Positions 33,939 through 43,491 of a stretch of DNA of 64,000 nucleotides are shown here, piece after piece (the first letter of the stretch is position 1; every line of letters starts with the position of its first letter). This DNA comes from Terriglobia bacterium. GTDB lineage: Bacteria > Acidobacteriota > Terriglobia > Bryobacterales > UBA6623. Position numbers and translations under genes: made by a program. The stretch is from positions 24,539-88,538 of the forward strand of contig VXRL01000057.1 of NCBI GenBank assembly GCA_009838515.1, read 5' to 3'. The notes under the pieces were generated by a model. The model had not been told where the DNA came from, did not search any database, and worked only from the letters and a program-made list of their open reading frames with translations.

Positions 33939-36041
33939 TCACCGCTCGACGAAAAACACGTCGTTTTGGATCAGTTCGCCGGGTTTGCGGTAGCGGGAGA
34001 GGCCTTCGAAGTAGAGCAGCGGCGGCGGTTTGCCTGCGGGAGGAGAGTGAAAGCCGGTCAGGCGTTCCATCGTGGGGAGGAGCGTTCCGCGGTCCGGCCG
34101 GTGAGGGATGACGCCGCTCGAAGAAAACGTCCGGCCGCCGTCGCGCGATTCGAGCCAGACGAGCCGTTGGATGTTCGGCTCATCCCTTAGCCAGAATTCC
34201 GGACGGCCGTGGATGCCGGGACTCCAATTGGCCCTCGGGTGCTCCAACGGCGCGAGCGTCAACACGAGGCTGATGACGTCGTTGCGCGTGATCGAGACGT
34301 TGCAGTTCACGGCAACCAAGCCCGGCCAGCGTTCGGCAATCTCCTCGCGCAGGGGACGTTTCGCCCATCCACCCCTTCCGTCGGGCGTGACCATGTTGAT
34401 CCCGCCAGGCTGCGGCGTGTGGCGAATGTACACGACATAGGGGCGGTCTTGTTGATCGACGGCGAGACCGCAATGCTGAATGCCGGGTTTGGGCTTGTCG
34501 GTAGCGTCGCGGGATCGCTCGCCGTAGTCGATCAAGTCCAAGGTGTCCGTGGTGGCGGGGGTCTCAATTAGCGTTCCATCCGCCTTGGTCCAGCTCTGGC
34601 CAGCGTCGTCGCTGCGCATGTAGCCGACAGCCTGAACGAGACCCTGGGGATCGCGGTTGTGCTCGCCCTCGCGCTTGGCGTCTCCGAGAAAGAACCCGAC
34701 CGACATGTGCAGTGTTTTCTTCTTCGGCCCCCAGGCCATCGCGTTGTGATAAGCGGCGTAGTATTTGAAGCGCTCCTGTTTCGTCACCAGCAGGCCGCGA
34801 TACTCCCAATCCCCGCCCGGAGGCTTTGCATAGAAATCCATGCCCGCCCAGCCCTGGTCATGACGGCCAGTGATGTAGAGCGTGTCGTCTGGGCCGGAGA
34901 GGAGTATGGGGTACGTCGTCTTCGCGAAAGTCTGGATGGGCGTCCATTCGGAAGAGTCGTTGGGGCGAATGCTTCGCCGGTATTGCAGACTGTCATGGTG
35001 CCCGCCGATGATGACGTGCAGGAAGCCTTTGCTGTCGGCCGTGATCGTGGGTCGTGCGTGGTTGTCACGGCCTTTTCCCAGGGTCTGGACCGCTGACCAC
35101 TCGCCCGAGTTGCGGTCCAGAGTGCGCGCGCGGGCAAAGTAGCCTTCCTCGATCGAGTCTTGCCAGACGACATGGGTTTTGTCGCCGACTGTGACGATCT
35201 TGTTGCCGTTGCCCTGCGTGGCCCGCTCACTGCCGATGTTGGAAATCAGCGTGCGTCCAGTTTTGGTGACGTACGCTGACTCGGCAAGCTGATCTCGGAT
35301 TGCCGCCGCGACAGCGTTGGCGAGAACACGGCTCCCTTCCGCGTTCGGATGCACGCCGTCTGAGAGGAGTGCGTCCGCCTGGGGTTTGGCGACCTCGTAG
35401 AGATCGTTCACCGCGACACTACGCGAAGTAACCGCCTCCAACGCGGCGGCATTATAGGCGACTACATCGCGATCGCGGCGAATACCAGTCTTTTCCGTCC
35501 CAGAGCCAATGGGCGTCGACGCGGCCCAGATCAACTTTGCGCCCGTCGCCTTCAGGCGCGCGATCAGTTTCCCCAGGTTGGCGCGGTAGTCTTTCAGCGG
35601 AATCTGATGCCGGCCCTCGGGCGGCGGCGCGGTCTTGCCATTGGCGTCAAGATGAGTAAGGTCGTGGATCCCTGCGTTGAAGTGGATCACGTCCCACTTC
35701 ACCTCGCCGAGATAGATTTCAATTTCGGCGAGCGTCTGGCGGGTCGAACGGCAGTTGTCCGGCGCGCGATACAAGTTGGCTGCGCCCATCAGCTGCTTCC
35801 GCACCCCGGTCGTGTAGCGCATCGAAATCGAATCGCCGATGAGCAGTACGTTGGGCAGCTCCGGATCAGCCTCGACGAAGCCGTATTCCGGGCGCTCCTG
35901 GTATTTCTTCGGAACGACTTTGAACCAGGCATGATTGCTGCCGTAGGGATTCGCGCCGTCGGCTCCGGATGGGACCAGCCAAGTCACCGCAGCCACAGTC
36001 AGGGCAATGCGGCTCACTCGTGACCGGGATCGAGCGCCCAT
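33939..36041 (-). CDS. Exported SGNH hydrolase with BNR-type propeller
   Basis: A 700-residue protein with a signal peptide (IALTVAAVTWLVPSGADGA). Residues 35-240 are an SGNH/GDSL hydrolase: LLIGDSISMRY (nucleophile Ser), FNAGIHDL (oxyanion Asn) and SDGVHPNAEG (Asp and His). Residues 260-700 look like a BNR/sialidase-type propeller, with repeated Asp-box-like segments such as SDDAGQSW and SRDGGRTF. It may deacetylate a polysaccharide that the propeller domain recognises. The start at 36041 is preferred over 36089 because of the signal peptide. It lies between two sulfatases, which supports a glycan role. Confidence 0.78.
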   Translation of the reverse strand: MGARSRSRVSRIALTVAAVTWLVPSGADGANPYGSNHAWFKVVPKKYQERPEYGFVEADPELPNVLLIGDSISMRYTTGVRKQLMGAANLYRAPDNCRSTRQTLAEIEIYLGEVKWDVIHFNAGIHDLTHLDANGKTAPPPEGRHQIPLKDYRANLGKLIARLKATGAKLIWAASTPIGSGTEKTGIRRDRDVVAYNAAALEAVTSRSVAVNDLYEVAKPQADALLSDGVHPNAEGSRVLANAVAAAIRDQLAESAYVTKTGRTLISNIGSERATQGNGNKIVTVGDKTHVVWQDSIEEGYFARARTLDRNSGEWSAVQTLGKGRDNHARPTITADSKGFLHVIIGGHHDSLQYRRSIRPNDSSEWTPIQTFAKTTYPILLSGPDDTLYITGRHDQGWAGMDFYAKPPGGDWEYRGLLVTKQERFKYYAAYHNAMAWGPKKKTLHMSVGFFLGDAKREGEHNRDPQGLVQAVGYMRSDDAGQSWTKADGTLIETPATTDTLDLIDYGERSRDATDKPKPGIQHCGLAVDQQDRPYVVYIRHTPQPGGINMVTPDGRGGWAKRPLREEIAERWPGLVAVNCNVSITRNDVISLVLTLAPLEHPRANWSPGIHGRPEFWLRDEPNIQRLVWLESRDGGRTFSSSGVIPHRPDRGTLLPTMERLTGFHSPPAGKPPPLLYFEGLSRYRKPGELIQNDVFFVER

Positions 36042-36352
36042 GGCTTTCTCAGCGTACTTCAACGGACTGAAGAGACCCCGCTCCGGCAATTACAACAGAG
36101 CCAATTACTCTGCATTGAACGCCGGGGTCGATTTTGGCGCCTAGAGAGGCTTGATGCCTGTTAGCTGCTGGGAACAAGCGAAGCCACAAACTCCTAACCG
36201 AAAGGCGCGGAAAGGCCCTTCTAGAGGGCTCCAGGCCCTGTTCAAGGGCATCCGGGTCATTTGAGTCGCAATCAATGAGCGCGAAATTCTTTCACAACAT
36301 TTCCGCCGGGTCGCCGCTCCAGCAGTGGCGCAGGAGTGTTTGGCCGCCGGGG
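36042..36352. other. Intergenic region without a gene
   Basis: About 311 bases between the SGNH gene start and the next sulfatase stop. No gene or RNA was recognised. A phrase near 36230-36256 (CCCTGTTCAAGGGCATCCGGG) loosely resembles one near 32206-32230 behind tnpB, but the match is imperfect and may be chance. Confidence 0.45.
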
Positions 36353-38020
36353 CTATTCCGGGTAGAGAATCATCTCTCCGGAAGACGCCACTCGTTCCCA
36401 GGCGCCCTTGAACTCGGCGACCAGCTCAGGCTGTTCCGCGCTTACGTCTGTGGTCTCGCCTGGATCATCGATCATGTTGTACAGCTGCCATCCCGGCGCT
36501 GCTCCTCTGGGACCATGTGGCGACTTCAACCGCGAGTACTTCCAGTTGTCCTTGACCAAAGCCACTTGCCCGTCGTGTTCCCACAGGAAGACGGTGTCGG
36601 GCCGGTTCAGGTCTGCGCCCTCTTCGGTCAGCAGCGGGGCGAACGAGGCGCCTTCAAGCTCGTGCACCGGCCGGCCTTGGTAGGTTGTCCCAGGGTGCTC
36701 CACGCCCGCGAGGTCGAGAAGAGTCGCTGACAGGTCGCGGACAGTGAGGAAGGCGCTCTCTGTCCAGCCTTTGCGGATGACGCTGGAATGGTTGACGAAG
36801 GCAGCCGCGCGAATGCCGCCGGATGCGACTGTTCCTTTGTGCAAGTGGTATGGCCCCATCCCAGCTTGCGCCCAGCCAGGACCGTACGTCACGAACGAGT
36901 CGGCCCGGCCGAAGTTTTCTAGGTCGTTGTTGATTCTCTCCGGTCTGCGAGGCGCTCTGCGCGCAAAGTCTAGATCGCTGGAAGCGGCGCCGTTGTCGGA
37001 CATGAAGACGATGACCGTGTTATCCAGCTCGCCGGTTTCATCAAGAAGCTCAACAATGCGTCCGACGTTGTAGTCAAGGTTTTCGACCATCGACGCATAG
37101 ATCTCCATGGCCCTCGAGTACTTCGAGCGCTCCTCGTCGCTGAGGCTATTCCAGGTCCGTGCGAAGGGTTCGGCGGGCTTGTCCCTGGCTCGCTCCGAGA
37201 TGACGCCTACCTCGACCGCTCCAGCGATGCGTTGCTTCCTCAGCTCGTCGTAACCTCCGTCGTACTTGCCCTCGTATTTGTCCAGCCAATCCTCGGGAAC
37301 CTGCAAGGGCCAGTGCGGGCTCGTGTAGGCCATATAGCTAAACCAGGGTGCGGGGTTTTCTTTGCTTTCTTCGAGAAACGAGAGAAACTTGTCGGTGTAG
37401 AAATCCGTTGAGTAGAACTCGTTGGGCATGGATTCGAGAGTTTCACCGTCCTCCCAGTAACGCTCTGCCGGAACGTTCGCAAAGTGGACAGCGGAACCGA
37501 ACTTGAGGCCAAAGGATCGATGGAAGCCCTGAGCTGCCGGACTCAGCTCCGGCGTCTCACCGAGGTGCCACTTGCCCACCATGTAGGTGCGGTAGCCGGC
37601 GTCTTGAAGAAGCTTCGGAATCGGAACGATGCGATCGGTCAGATGCCCCTCATAACCGGGTTTTCCTCGGCGAGCTTCGACCAGCGGATCGCCGTTGAAC
37701 CGAGCTATCGTAACCAGCTGCGTCCCCATGCCCGCTAAGTGCGGATAGGTGCCGGAGATGAGAGCGGTACGAGTTGGAGCGCAGCTGGGGTGCACATGAA
37801 AGTTCGTCAGCCGCACGCCGCCAAAGGCAAGCTCGTCTAGGTGCGGCGTCCGAATCTCGCCGCCAAACGAACCAAGGTCGGTGTAGCCCATGTCGTCGGC
37901 GACGATCAGCAGGATGTTGGGCCGGCGAGCCTCGGTGCTGTCCGCCGTATGGTCTTGACGGCATCCCGCTAGCACGGCGAGGCATAGGACTGCATGAATG
38001 TGAAATCGCGGGACTCGCAT
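36353..38020 (-). CDS. Arylsulfatase lipoprotein (Cys-type)
   Basis: A 555-residue arylsulfatase. MRVPRFHIHAVLCLAVLAGC is a signal with lipobox LAGC, so it should be anchored as a lipoprotein. RPNILLIVADDMGYTDLGSFGG, CAPTR (Cys80), MVGKWHLGE and VFMSDNGAASSD are the complete catalytic and metal-binding blocks, closest to aryl-sulfatase A/AtsA types. The substrate is unknown. The gene is followed on the same strand by nothing, with the SGNH gene about 310 bases further on. Confidence 0.9.
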   Translation of the reverse strand: MRVPRFHIHAVLCLAVLAGCRQDHTADSTEARRPNILLIVADDMGYTDLGSFGGEIRTPHLDELAFGGVRLTNFHVHPSCAPTRTALISGTYPHLAGMGTQLVTIARFNGDPLVEARRGKPGYEGHLTDRIVPIPKLLQDAGYRTYMVGKWHLGETPELSPAAQGFHRSFGLKFGSAVHFANVPAERYWEDGETLESMPNEFYSTDFYTDKFLSFLEESKENPAPWFSYMAYTSPHWPLQVPEDWLDKYEGKYDGGYDELRKQRIAGAVEVGVISERARDKPAEPFARTWNSLSDEERSKYSRAMEIYASMVENLDYNVGRIVELLDETGELDNTVIVFMSDNGAASSDLDFARRAPRRPERINNDLENFGRADSFVTYGPGWAQAGMGPYHLHKGTVASGGIRAAAFVNHSSVIRKGWTESAFLTVRDLSATLLDLAGVEHPGTTYQGRPVHELEGASFAPLLTEEGADLNRPDTVFLWEHDGQVALVKDNWKYSRLKSPHGPRGAAPGWQLYNMIDDPGETTDVSAEQPELVAEFKGAWERVASSGEMILYPE

Positions 38021-38029
38021 CTTCCTCTC

Positions 38030-38272
38030 CTATCCGCCCTCTCCTTCGTCGGGCGTTTGAAGCTTGTGGTATTGAAGCTCCTTGCGTGCTTCATCGAGTC
38101 GCTTGCCCTGTTTGAGCAACGCCAGGATTTGCTCCTCGGCTTCGTTGATCTGTTCCGCCGTCGCGAGGACTTCTTCTTCACGGGACTTGGAAATGGCGCC
38201 AACCCCGTCGCTGTCGCCGACCATGATGTCGCCCGGCATTACGCGCGCGCCTCCGATATTGACCGACGACCG
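38030..38272 (-). pseudogene. C-terminal remnant of an RraA-like aldolase
   Basis: About 80 residues at the end of a longer frame match the C-terminus of RraA/HMG-aldolase-like proteins: SVNIGGARVMPGDIMVGDSDGVGAI, then a helix EEEVLATAEQINEAEEQIL. The N-terminal two thirds, with the active-site Arg and Asp block, is missing, and the upstream part of the frame (to 38656) shows no family features. It is therefore a truncated gene. It ends 10 bases before the sulfatase start on the same strand. Confidence 0.7.
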
Positions 38273-38847
38273 GTCTCGGGCCCGATTCAGTTTCGACCTG
38301 CGGCTCAAGATCGACCCGATGCGGTCCGCGCCAGTCGAGGCCCGGGGGCGAGAGTAGATCTGGCTACAAGTGAGGGCTCGCCCGACGCTCAAGGCAAGGT
38401 GCTGAAAGAGGCCAAGACAGAGAAAAGCACTCCTGCTGGGCGCCCTAACGTTGTCGTTCGCGGCCGCTAGTCCCGTAGACACACCCGGACCTCCGTCGCC
38501 GAGCCTGCCTTTGATTCGGTGGTGCGAGGTGGCCGCGCCGATCACGGAGGGGTAGATTGTACCGCTGCTGTTGCATGGCGATAACAAGCGATCCAACGAA
38601 CGACCTATTCTCGGCCTTCTCAAACCCTGCCCAGAGCACTCTAAGCCCTTCCACACAGTACTTTGAGCCTCTTGAGACCCTTGAATCTTCGCGGGTAAAT
38701 TAACTAGCCGATTGTGCCGAATTCGCGCGTGCTACACTCGCTTGGCGAACCTCGGCACTGGGCATCTCAGATCAAGCGGACAATTGCGACACGAGACCCA
38801 TTCGATGTTTGCCGCCAATTGATCACGCAGGGACGCAGCGAGCGATA
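38273..38847. other. Gene-free stretch with decayed frames
   Basis: About 575 bases holding only shadow frames continuing from the rraA remnant. Near 38713-38739 the bases TTGTGC and TACACT, 15 apart, could be a weak promoter for the methyltransferase downstream. Nothing else was recognised. Confidence 0.4.
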
Positions 38848-39792
38848 ATGTGGCCGCTCGATAGCACCGGCAGGTATGAAGTAGTCTCCAAGACTGACCG
38901 TCGGGGCAGGCCCCTACGTACAGTTATCTGCCTGGATACGGGGTTGGTTCGCAACGACCCTGTGCCGGACGACGCCGAGCTCGCACAGTTCTACGCCGAC
39001 GACTACCGCATACGCTACAAGGGCGCTCGGAAGCCTCGTCGCCGCCAGATTCTTCGGAATTTTCGACGTGCGGCAGTTCATGTGCGCACTTATCGGGATC
39101 TGCTAGAGCCTTCAAGGCGCGTGTTGGATGTGGGAGCCGGATCGGGTGAGTTCGCGTTCCTGATGACGCGGCTCGGCAAGACCGTCACAGGGATCGAGCC
39201 CAATGTCGACTATGCGGCCTATTGCAGAGACGAACTTGGACTGGATGTACGCACCTCCCATCTAGCTCCCGACCTGTTCCTTCCCGCGCAGTTCGACCTG
39301 ATCCGCATGAACCATGTGCTGGAACACCTCAACAACCCGGTAAAGTACCTCGGCGAGATAGCCAACTGGCTTGCGCCGGATGGGCTGCTTTATGTTGAAG
39401 TGCCCAACATCGAAGCCGATTGCCGCAGCAAGTCGCGCGGCCGAATGTTCCACTACGCCCATATCTTCAACTTCAATCCGTGGACCTTGCGCGTCTGCGC
39501 GGGTCTGGCTGGCTTAATAGAGGCACCCGAGACCGCACAGAGGTCAGCGGGGACTACGGGCGTCTTCTTCCGCCAGGATCCCGCAGCCGCCCAGTCCACC
39601 AAGGTCGAGAATCCACAGAACGCTCACAATGTGCTGACATTGATCCGAGCGCACTACGGAGGTGCTTTCAGCAAGGGAAAGGCGGCCAAGCCAATTCGCA
39701 AACTCTTCACCCAAATCGAAGAGAGCCTGACGGGGCTGGCCTTGGGTTCACCGGCCTCTATCGGCGAGAGCGTGGCGCGCAGCCTTAAATAA
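38848..39792 (+). CDS. Class I SAM-dependent methyltransferase
   Basis: A 314-residue methyltransferase. An N-terminal block (RYEVVSKTDRRGRPL...CLDTGLVRNDPVPDDAELAQFYADDYR) is typical of family-23 methyltransferases in surface-sugar clusters, except that only one Cys of the usual zinc ribbon remains. Motif I is VLDVGAGSGEFAFLM, the ribose-binding acid is in TGIEPN, and MNHVLEHLNNP is the post-core motif. A C-terminal tail of about 90 residues is basic. The ATG at 38848 is taken as the start; a TTG at 38809 is also open. The substrate is unknown. Confidence 0.78.
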   Translation: MWPLDSTGRYEVVSKTDRRGRPLRTVICLDTGLVRNDPVPDDAELAQFYADDYRIRYKGARKPRRRQILRNFRRAAVHVRTYRDLLEPSRRVLDVGAGSGEFAFLMTRLGKTVTGIEPNVDYAAYCRDELGLDVRTSHLAPDLFLPAQFDLIRMNHVLEHLNNPVKYLGEIANWLAPDGLLYVEVPNIEADCRSKSRGRMFHYAHIFNFNPWTLRVCAGLAGLIEAPETAQRSAGTTGVFFRQDPAAAQSTKVENPQNAHNVLTLIRAHYGGAFSKGKAAKPIRKLFTQIEESLTGLALGSPASIGESVARSLK

Positions 39793-39971
39793 CGCGACGG
39801 GGAGACGCTCGGCGCGCTCCCGGAGCTCGCAGTGGGTGCCAGTCGAAACCGATCGGCAGTCTCATCGCCGCAATGATGCCCGGACGTCCGGCATCGCACA
39901 GACGCTTCGGCTGAGAGCACATGGCCGGTCCGTTGGGCTAGATGCTCGGTGCTGCGGTGGGACGCCGGAAA

Positions 39972-40160
39972 ATGAGCGCATTCGACACTGCCGATTGCAT
40001 CAACCAGACCTGCCCTTGGTCCGGCGAGCCGGTAAAGACGGACTCGCTGACCGAATCCAACGGCCACATCGTCAATTTCTGTAACACAGGTTGCCGCGAC
40101 AAGTTCGATACCGCGGTCGACCACTTCCAAGAGGCGATCGCAGCACGAGGGACTCGCTAG
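39972..40160 (+). CDS. Small YHS/TRASH-like metal-binding protein
   Basis: A 62-residue protein with CINQTCPWSGEPV and FCNTGCRDKFDTA, matching a small YHS/TRASH-type zinc- or metal-binding domain found as a stand-alone protein or next to redox enzymes. Four cysteines could bind one metal. A GGACGCCGGAAA lies just before the ATG at 39972; an upstream ATG at 39942 is possible. It lies 180 bases after the methyltransferase on the same strand. The partner is unknown. Confidence 0.6.
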   Translation: MSAFDTADCINQTCPWSGEPVKTDSLTESNGHIVNFCNTGCRDKFDTAVDHFQEAIAARGTR

Positions 40161-40422
40161 CACCTCGCCCGAACTCCCCTGCCGGCGCGAGCACGACAGC
40201 CAGACGCACAGGGCATGGCGGTCGCACAGAAGGCGCAGCAACGCCTGCCGGATCAGCCCACCGGCGGAGCGCGTTGCCCCAAAGGCGCCGGTCGTGCCAG
40301 CCCGAACCCTCGAACCATCCCCTCTTCCCGACGCACGCTTGCGATTGCGCACCCGAGACCTGCTTGCACTCTTCGGGCACGGCAGGGCGCGTTGACAAGA
40401 GCCCCCAGTGGTGGTAGCTTGC

Positions 40423-41640
40423 ATGCCAGTGGAGCACGGATTGCACCGACGCGAAGCGCTACGCCAGCTGTCTGCTTTCCTGCTCGCATCCCCGCTGGCC
40501 GTAGCGGCGGACACTCCGGAACTAACTGATTCAACTCAGCTCGCCAACGTCTTCGACTTCCGCGACCTCGCACGCCGCTTGCTCGATCCAGTGGCATTCG
40601 ACTACATGGACGAGGGCGGCAAAGACGAGATTTCGCTCGCTGAGAACCGGCTCGCCTTTCGCCGCGTCATCCTGCGGCCCCGCTTCCTCACGGACGTCCA
40701 CAAGATCTCCGTTTCCACCGAATTACTCGGCAGCCCCATGGACTCGCCGATCTTCGTCTGCCCAGCAGGCGGCAAGAACTGCTTTCGCCGCGACGGCGAG
40801 GAGGAGACCGCTCGCGGCGCGGCTCTTGCCAATGCGATGTACATCAGCAATGGCGGCGTTGAGGAATTTCTGGCATCCGGGGACGCCCCGGACCACTGGT
40901 GGCAATACACGACAGGCGGCCAGTTTCTCACTGAGAACACAATGCTGGACTTCGTGGAGCGCCTGGAGGACTCGAACTGCACTGGCATCTGTTTCACGGT
41001 GGACAACATGCTGGTGTCGCACCGCGAGAGATCGATCCACAACGGCCTCGTACGGACATGGTGCAATCTGGGAGTGATCCCCCGCGATGACGACGGAAAT
41101 CTCGTCAGGAGCCCGGGCGATCGCACTTGGATCACCGGCGAGTACCCAGGACGTGTATCCCCGACCCCAACATGGGATACAGTGAAGCAGCTGCGGGACA
41201 TGACGGATCTCAAGATCATGCTCAAGGGGCTGATGATCGGCGAGGATGTCGAAAAGGCCGTCGAGGCTGGTGCCGATGCCGTGGTCGTCTCCAACCACGG
41301 CGCTCGGCAGCTCGATCACACCGGTTCGACGATTGAGGCCCTGCCGGAGTGTGTGAAGGCGGCTAGCGGCCGCATACCGGTATTGGTGGACGGCGGCTTC
41401 CGCCGCGGCACGGACGTGCTCAAGGCACTTGCCATGGGAGCAACGGCCGTAGGCGTCGCTCGCCCCTACCTATGGGGCCTTACATGTTTCGGCAGTGAGG
41501 GCGTCGCGCGTGTCCTGCACTTGCTCAAGACCGAGTTGGCGCTCGACATGGGCATGTCGGGCGTGGCCAACATAGAGGACATCGATGCGAGCTTGGTCCG
41601 CTCGCGGAATTGGTCGTACGAAGGAGGACTACAACTGTGA
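40423..41640 (+). CDS. Exported FMN-dependent alpha-hydroxy-acid oxidase
   Basis: A 405-residue member of the lactate/glycolate-oxidase family. A signal-like start (HRREALRQLSAFLLASPLAV) suggests export. FMN and substrate blocks are DYMDEGGKDE, SNHGARQLDHTGS with the catalytic His, and LVDGGFRRGTDVLKALAMGA with the Arg. It should oxidise an L-2-hydroxy acid and pass electrons to a carrier. It is the first of three overlapping genes with a propeller protein and a tetraheme cytochrome, so electrons may go to the cytochrome rather than to oxygen. Confidence 0.85.
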   Translation: MPVEHGLHRREALRQLSAFLLASPLAVAADTPELTDSTQLANVFDFRDLARRLLDPVAFDYMDEGGKDEISLAENRLAFRRVILRPRFLTDVHKISVSTELLGSPMDSPIFVCPAGGKNCFRRDGEEETARGAALANAMYISNGGVEEFLASGDAPDHWWQYTTGGQFLTENTMLDFVERLEDSNCTGICFTVDNMLVSHRERSIHNGLVRTWCNLGVIPRDDDGNLVRSPGDRTWITGEYPGRVSPTPTWDTVKQLRDMTDLKIMLKGLMIGEDVEKAVEAGADAVVVSNHGARQLDHTGSTIEALPECVKAASGRIPVLVDGGFRRGTDVLKALAMGATAVGVARPYLWGLTCFGSEGVARVLHLLKTELALDMGMSGVANIEDIDASLVRSRNWSYEGGLQL

Positions 41641-42440
41641 CAAGAAGAGAATTCTCCGCTTCCTGCGGATCGGGTGTGGCTGCCCTGCTGGGAGCGACGC
41701 GGGCCATTGCGAACGCCGGAGGCTCCTATCCTGTCCGGCGCCGCAAGGGAGTCGAAGTCCTGTATCAGTCGCCCGACGGTCATCCTAACGGGCTGGAGGC
41801 CACGCCGGAGGGCCTCTGGGTCGGCGAACAAGTCACCGACCGGGCGTACTTGCTCGATTGGAAGACCGGCCATCCGCTCGCCAAGTACGAGACACAGTCA
41901 TCGAACACCAGCGGAATTGCCGCGGGAGGCGGCTTTGTCTTCATGGGAGCCAACGGCCCTGCCCACAGGCGTCCCCGCCGCCCCCACGACGTCACCCAAG
42001 GCGGCCGCATCGTCAAGCTGGACGCCGAGACCGGACAGCACGTCTCCAACTACCAGACTCCCGACGGCGGAGGAGTGCATGGGATGTTGTGGGCCAAGGA
42101 TGCGCTGTGGATCACCCAGTTCAATCCGCTGAAGGTAGTCAAGGCCGACGCCAACCTGAACACTTTTCACGATTTCGACTTGCCCCTAGGCCGACCCCAC
42201 GGCCTCGGCTGGGATGGCGAGCATATCTGGTGCATGTTCTCTAACGACTACCTCGCGCTGAGGTTCGACATCCGCACCGGACGCATCCTCGAAGGCGTCG
42301 AACTCGACCGCGACGATCCGGACCCGCACGGCATGACTTGGTGGAACGGAGCGCTGTACTACTGCGATGCAGGCATCGCGCCCGGGCACAAGGACAACCT
42401 CAGCAAGCATGGCGGGGCGATCTGCCGCATTGAACTCTAG
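41637..42440 (+). CDS. Exported beta-propeller protein
   Basis: A 267-residue protein from a GTG at 41637 that overlaps the previous stop (GTGA), with an ideal AAGGAGGA eight bases upstream. A Tat-like signal (TRREFSASCGSGVAALL) precedes repeated blades: HPNGLEATPEGLWVGEQ, GGRIVKLDAETGQ, GGGVHGMLWAKDALWIT and GRPHGLGWDGEHIWCMF. It resembles glutaminyl-cyclase/SMP-30-like propellers with no clear catalytic residue. It may bridge the oxidase and the cytochrome or bind the substrate; this is inference from the operon. Confidence 0.72.
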   Translation: MTRREFSASCGSGVAALLGATRAIANAGGSYPVRRRKGVEVLYQSPDGHPNGLEATPEGLWVGEQVTDRAYLLDWKTGHPLAKYETQSSNTSGIAAGGGFVFMGANGPAHRRPRRPHDVTQGGRIVKLDAETGQHVSNYQTPDGGGVHGMLWAKDALWITQFNPLKVVKADANLNTFHDFDLPLGRPHGLGWDGEHIWCMFSNDYLALRFDIRTGRILEGVELDRDDPDPHGMTWWNGALYYCDAGIAPGHKDNLSKHGGAICRIEL

Positions 42441-42993
42441 AGCGGTCGCGCCCGCTGCACTGCTGTTGTGCTCGGCATTCTCGCTCCCAGCGGCCGACAG
42501 CGCGATCGTCAAGCCGCCTGACGGAGCGTGGCTGCCCGGCACCTCCGTGCAGATCATTGCAAAAGGAGAATCTGCCAAGCTCCTGCTCGACGGCAATCCT
42601 ATCGAGGCCGAACAACCGTTTCCGGGCGTCCATGCGGTAACTGCCGAGCTGCTACCCGGAACGCACAGCTTGCGCCTCGAATCGCCCGCAGGAGTGAGCG
42701 AGATCAGCTTCCATTCGGGCGGCGAGCCGCCGAGCGACGCCAGCGAGCAGTACGCAGACCACCCTCCCTCCCAAATCGCCTGCACGCACTGCCACGGCTT
42801 GAGCCGCCGCGGCCGGTTCCGGTTCAGCGGGGGCTGCCAGTCGTGCCATCCCAAGGAACCATTCATCAAGACCCACAGTCATGAACCGCATGAACTTGCG
42901 AGCTGTGGCATGTGCCATGACGCGCACGGGTCCGCAGCCGCCCAGTTGCTCCGACTACCTAAGGAGCAGGCCTGCAAACAGTGTCATAACTAG
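42409..42993 (+). CDS. Exported tetraheme c-type cytochrome
   Basis: A 194-residue protein with a signal peptide (VAPAALLLCSAFSLPAAD), an Ig-like segment (about residues 30-110) and four c-heme sites in the C-terminal 85 residues: CTHCH, CQSCH, CGMCH and CKQCH. This is the doubled-CxxCH arrangement of small multiheme cytochromes. It overlaps the propeller gene by 32 bases. The natural role is electron acceptor for the FMN oxidase, passing electrons to the respiratory chain or an outer acceptor. Confidence 0.82.
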   Translation: MAGRSAALNSRAVAPAALLLCSAFSLPAADSAIVKPPDGAWLPGTSVQIIAKGESAKLLLDGNPIEAEQPFPGVHAVTAELLPGTHSLRLESPAGVSEISFHSGGEPPSDASEQYADHPPSQIACTHCHGLSRRGRFRFSGGCQSCHPKEPFIKTHSHEPHELASCGMCHDAHGSAAAQLLRLPKEQACKQCHN

Positions 42994-43047
42994 GTCTGGA
43001 TTTCGTAAGCTTGAAGTCTCGTATAAATAGTGGTGTGCCGAACGCGT

Positions 43048-43491
43048 TCAGCCAAGTCTCAGGAAATCAGCCGGTGGATCGGCGTGATGCTCGGCCCAGG
43101 GATTGATAGCACGAGCACTGGCGATTCTGAAGCCGACCAAGTCTCTCGTAACGACCGTCATGCCGTGCGCGGTGTCCGTTGAGGCAATCAGCGCATCCCG
43201 TTCAGCCCGTAGGCACGGCACGTGCGATTGTGCCCATTTCAGAGCAACAGCTGAATCAGCGGGCGATCTTCTCGCTGGGAACTCGGCCAGGACATATCGG
43301 TCCATCCAAGCCCGTCGCGGCGTCCCCTGCTTGACGGCACGGAGGCCGATCTCCAACTCCATGAGGGTCAGTGTGGAGACGCAGGGTTCCGCAGCATCAC
43401 TACCTCAAAACCATGCGACGACGCGGGCGTCGGCCTTACCATCGCCGAACCTGCGCAACTCGGAGATCACGTTCGTGTCCAGCAGATACAT
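43048..43491 (-). pseudogene. vapC: VapC-type PIN toxin interrupted by an in-frame stop
   Basis: From an ATG at 43491 the frame reads MYLLDTNVISELRRFGDG...VVAWF and then meets TGA at 43405-43407. The same frame continues GSDAAEPCVSTLTLMELEIGL, the next normal VapC block, and runs on through LRAERDALIASTDTAHGMTVVTRD to a stop at 43048. Only one base (CGA to TGA) would break an otherwise complete 147-residue toxin. The visible open frame from 43362 lacks the first active-site Asp. The ATG shares one base with the antitoxin stop. Confidence 0.8.

Noticed and set aside
38273..38656. N-terminal part of the frame that contains the rraA remnant
   Set aside because: It lacks the RraA active-site blocks and reads as random translated intergenic DNA.
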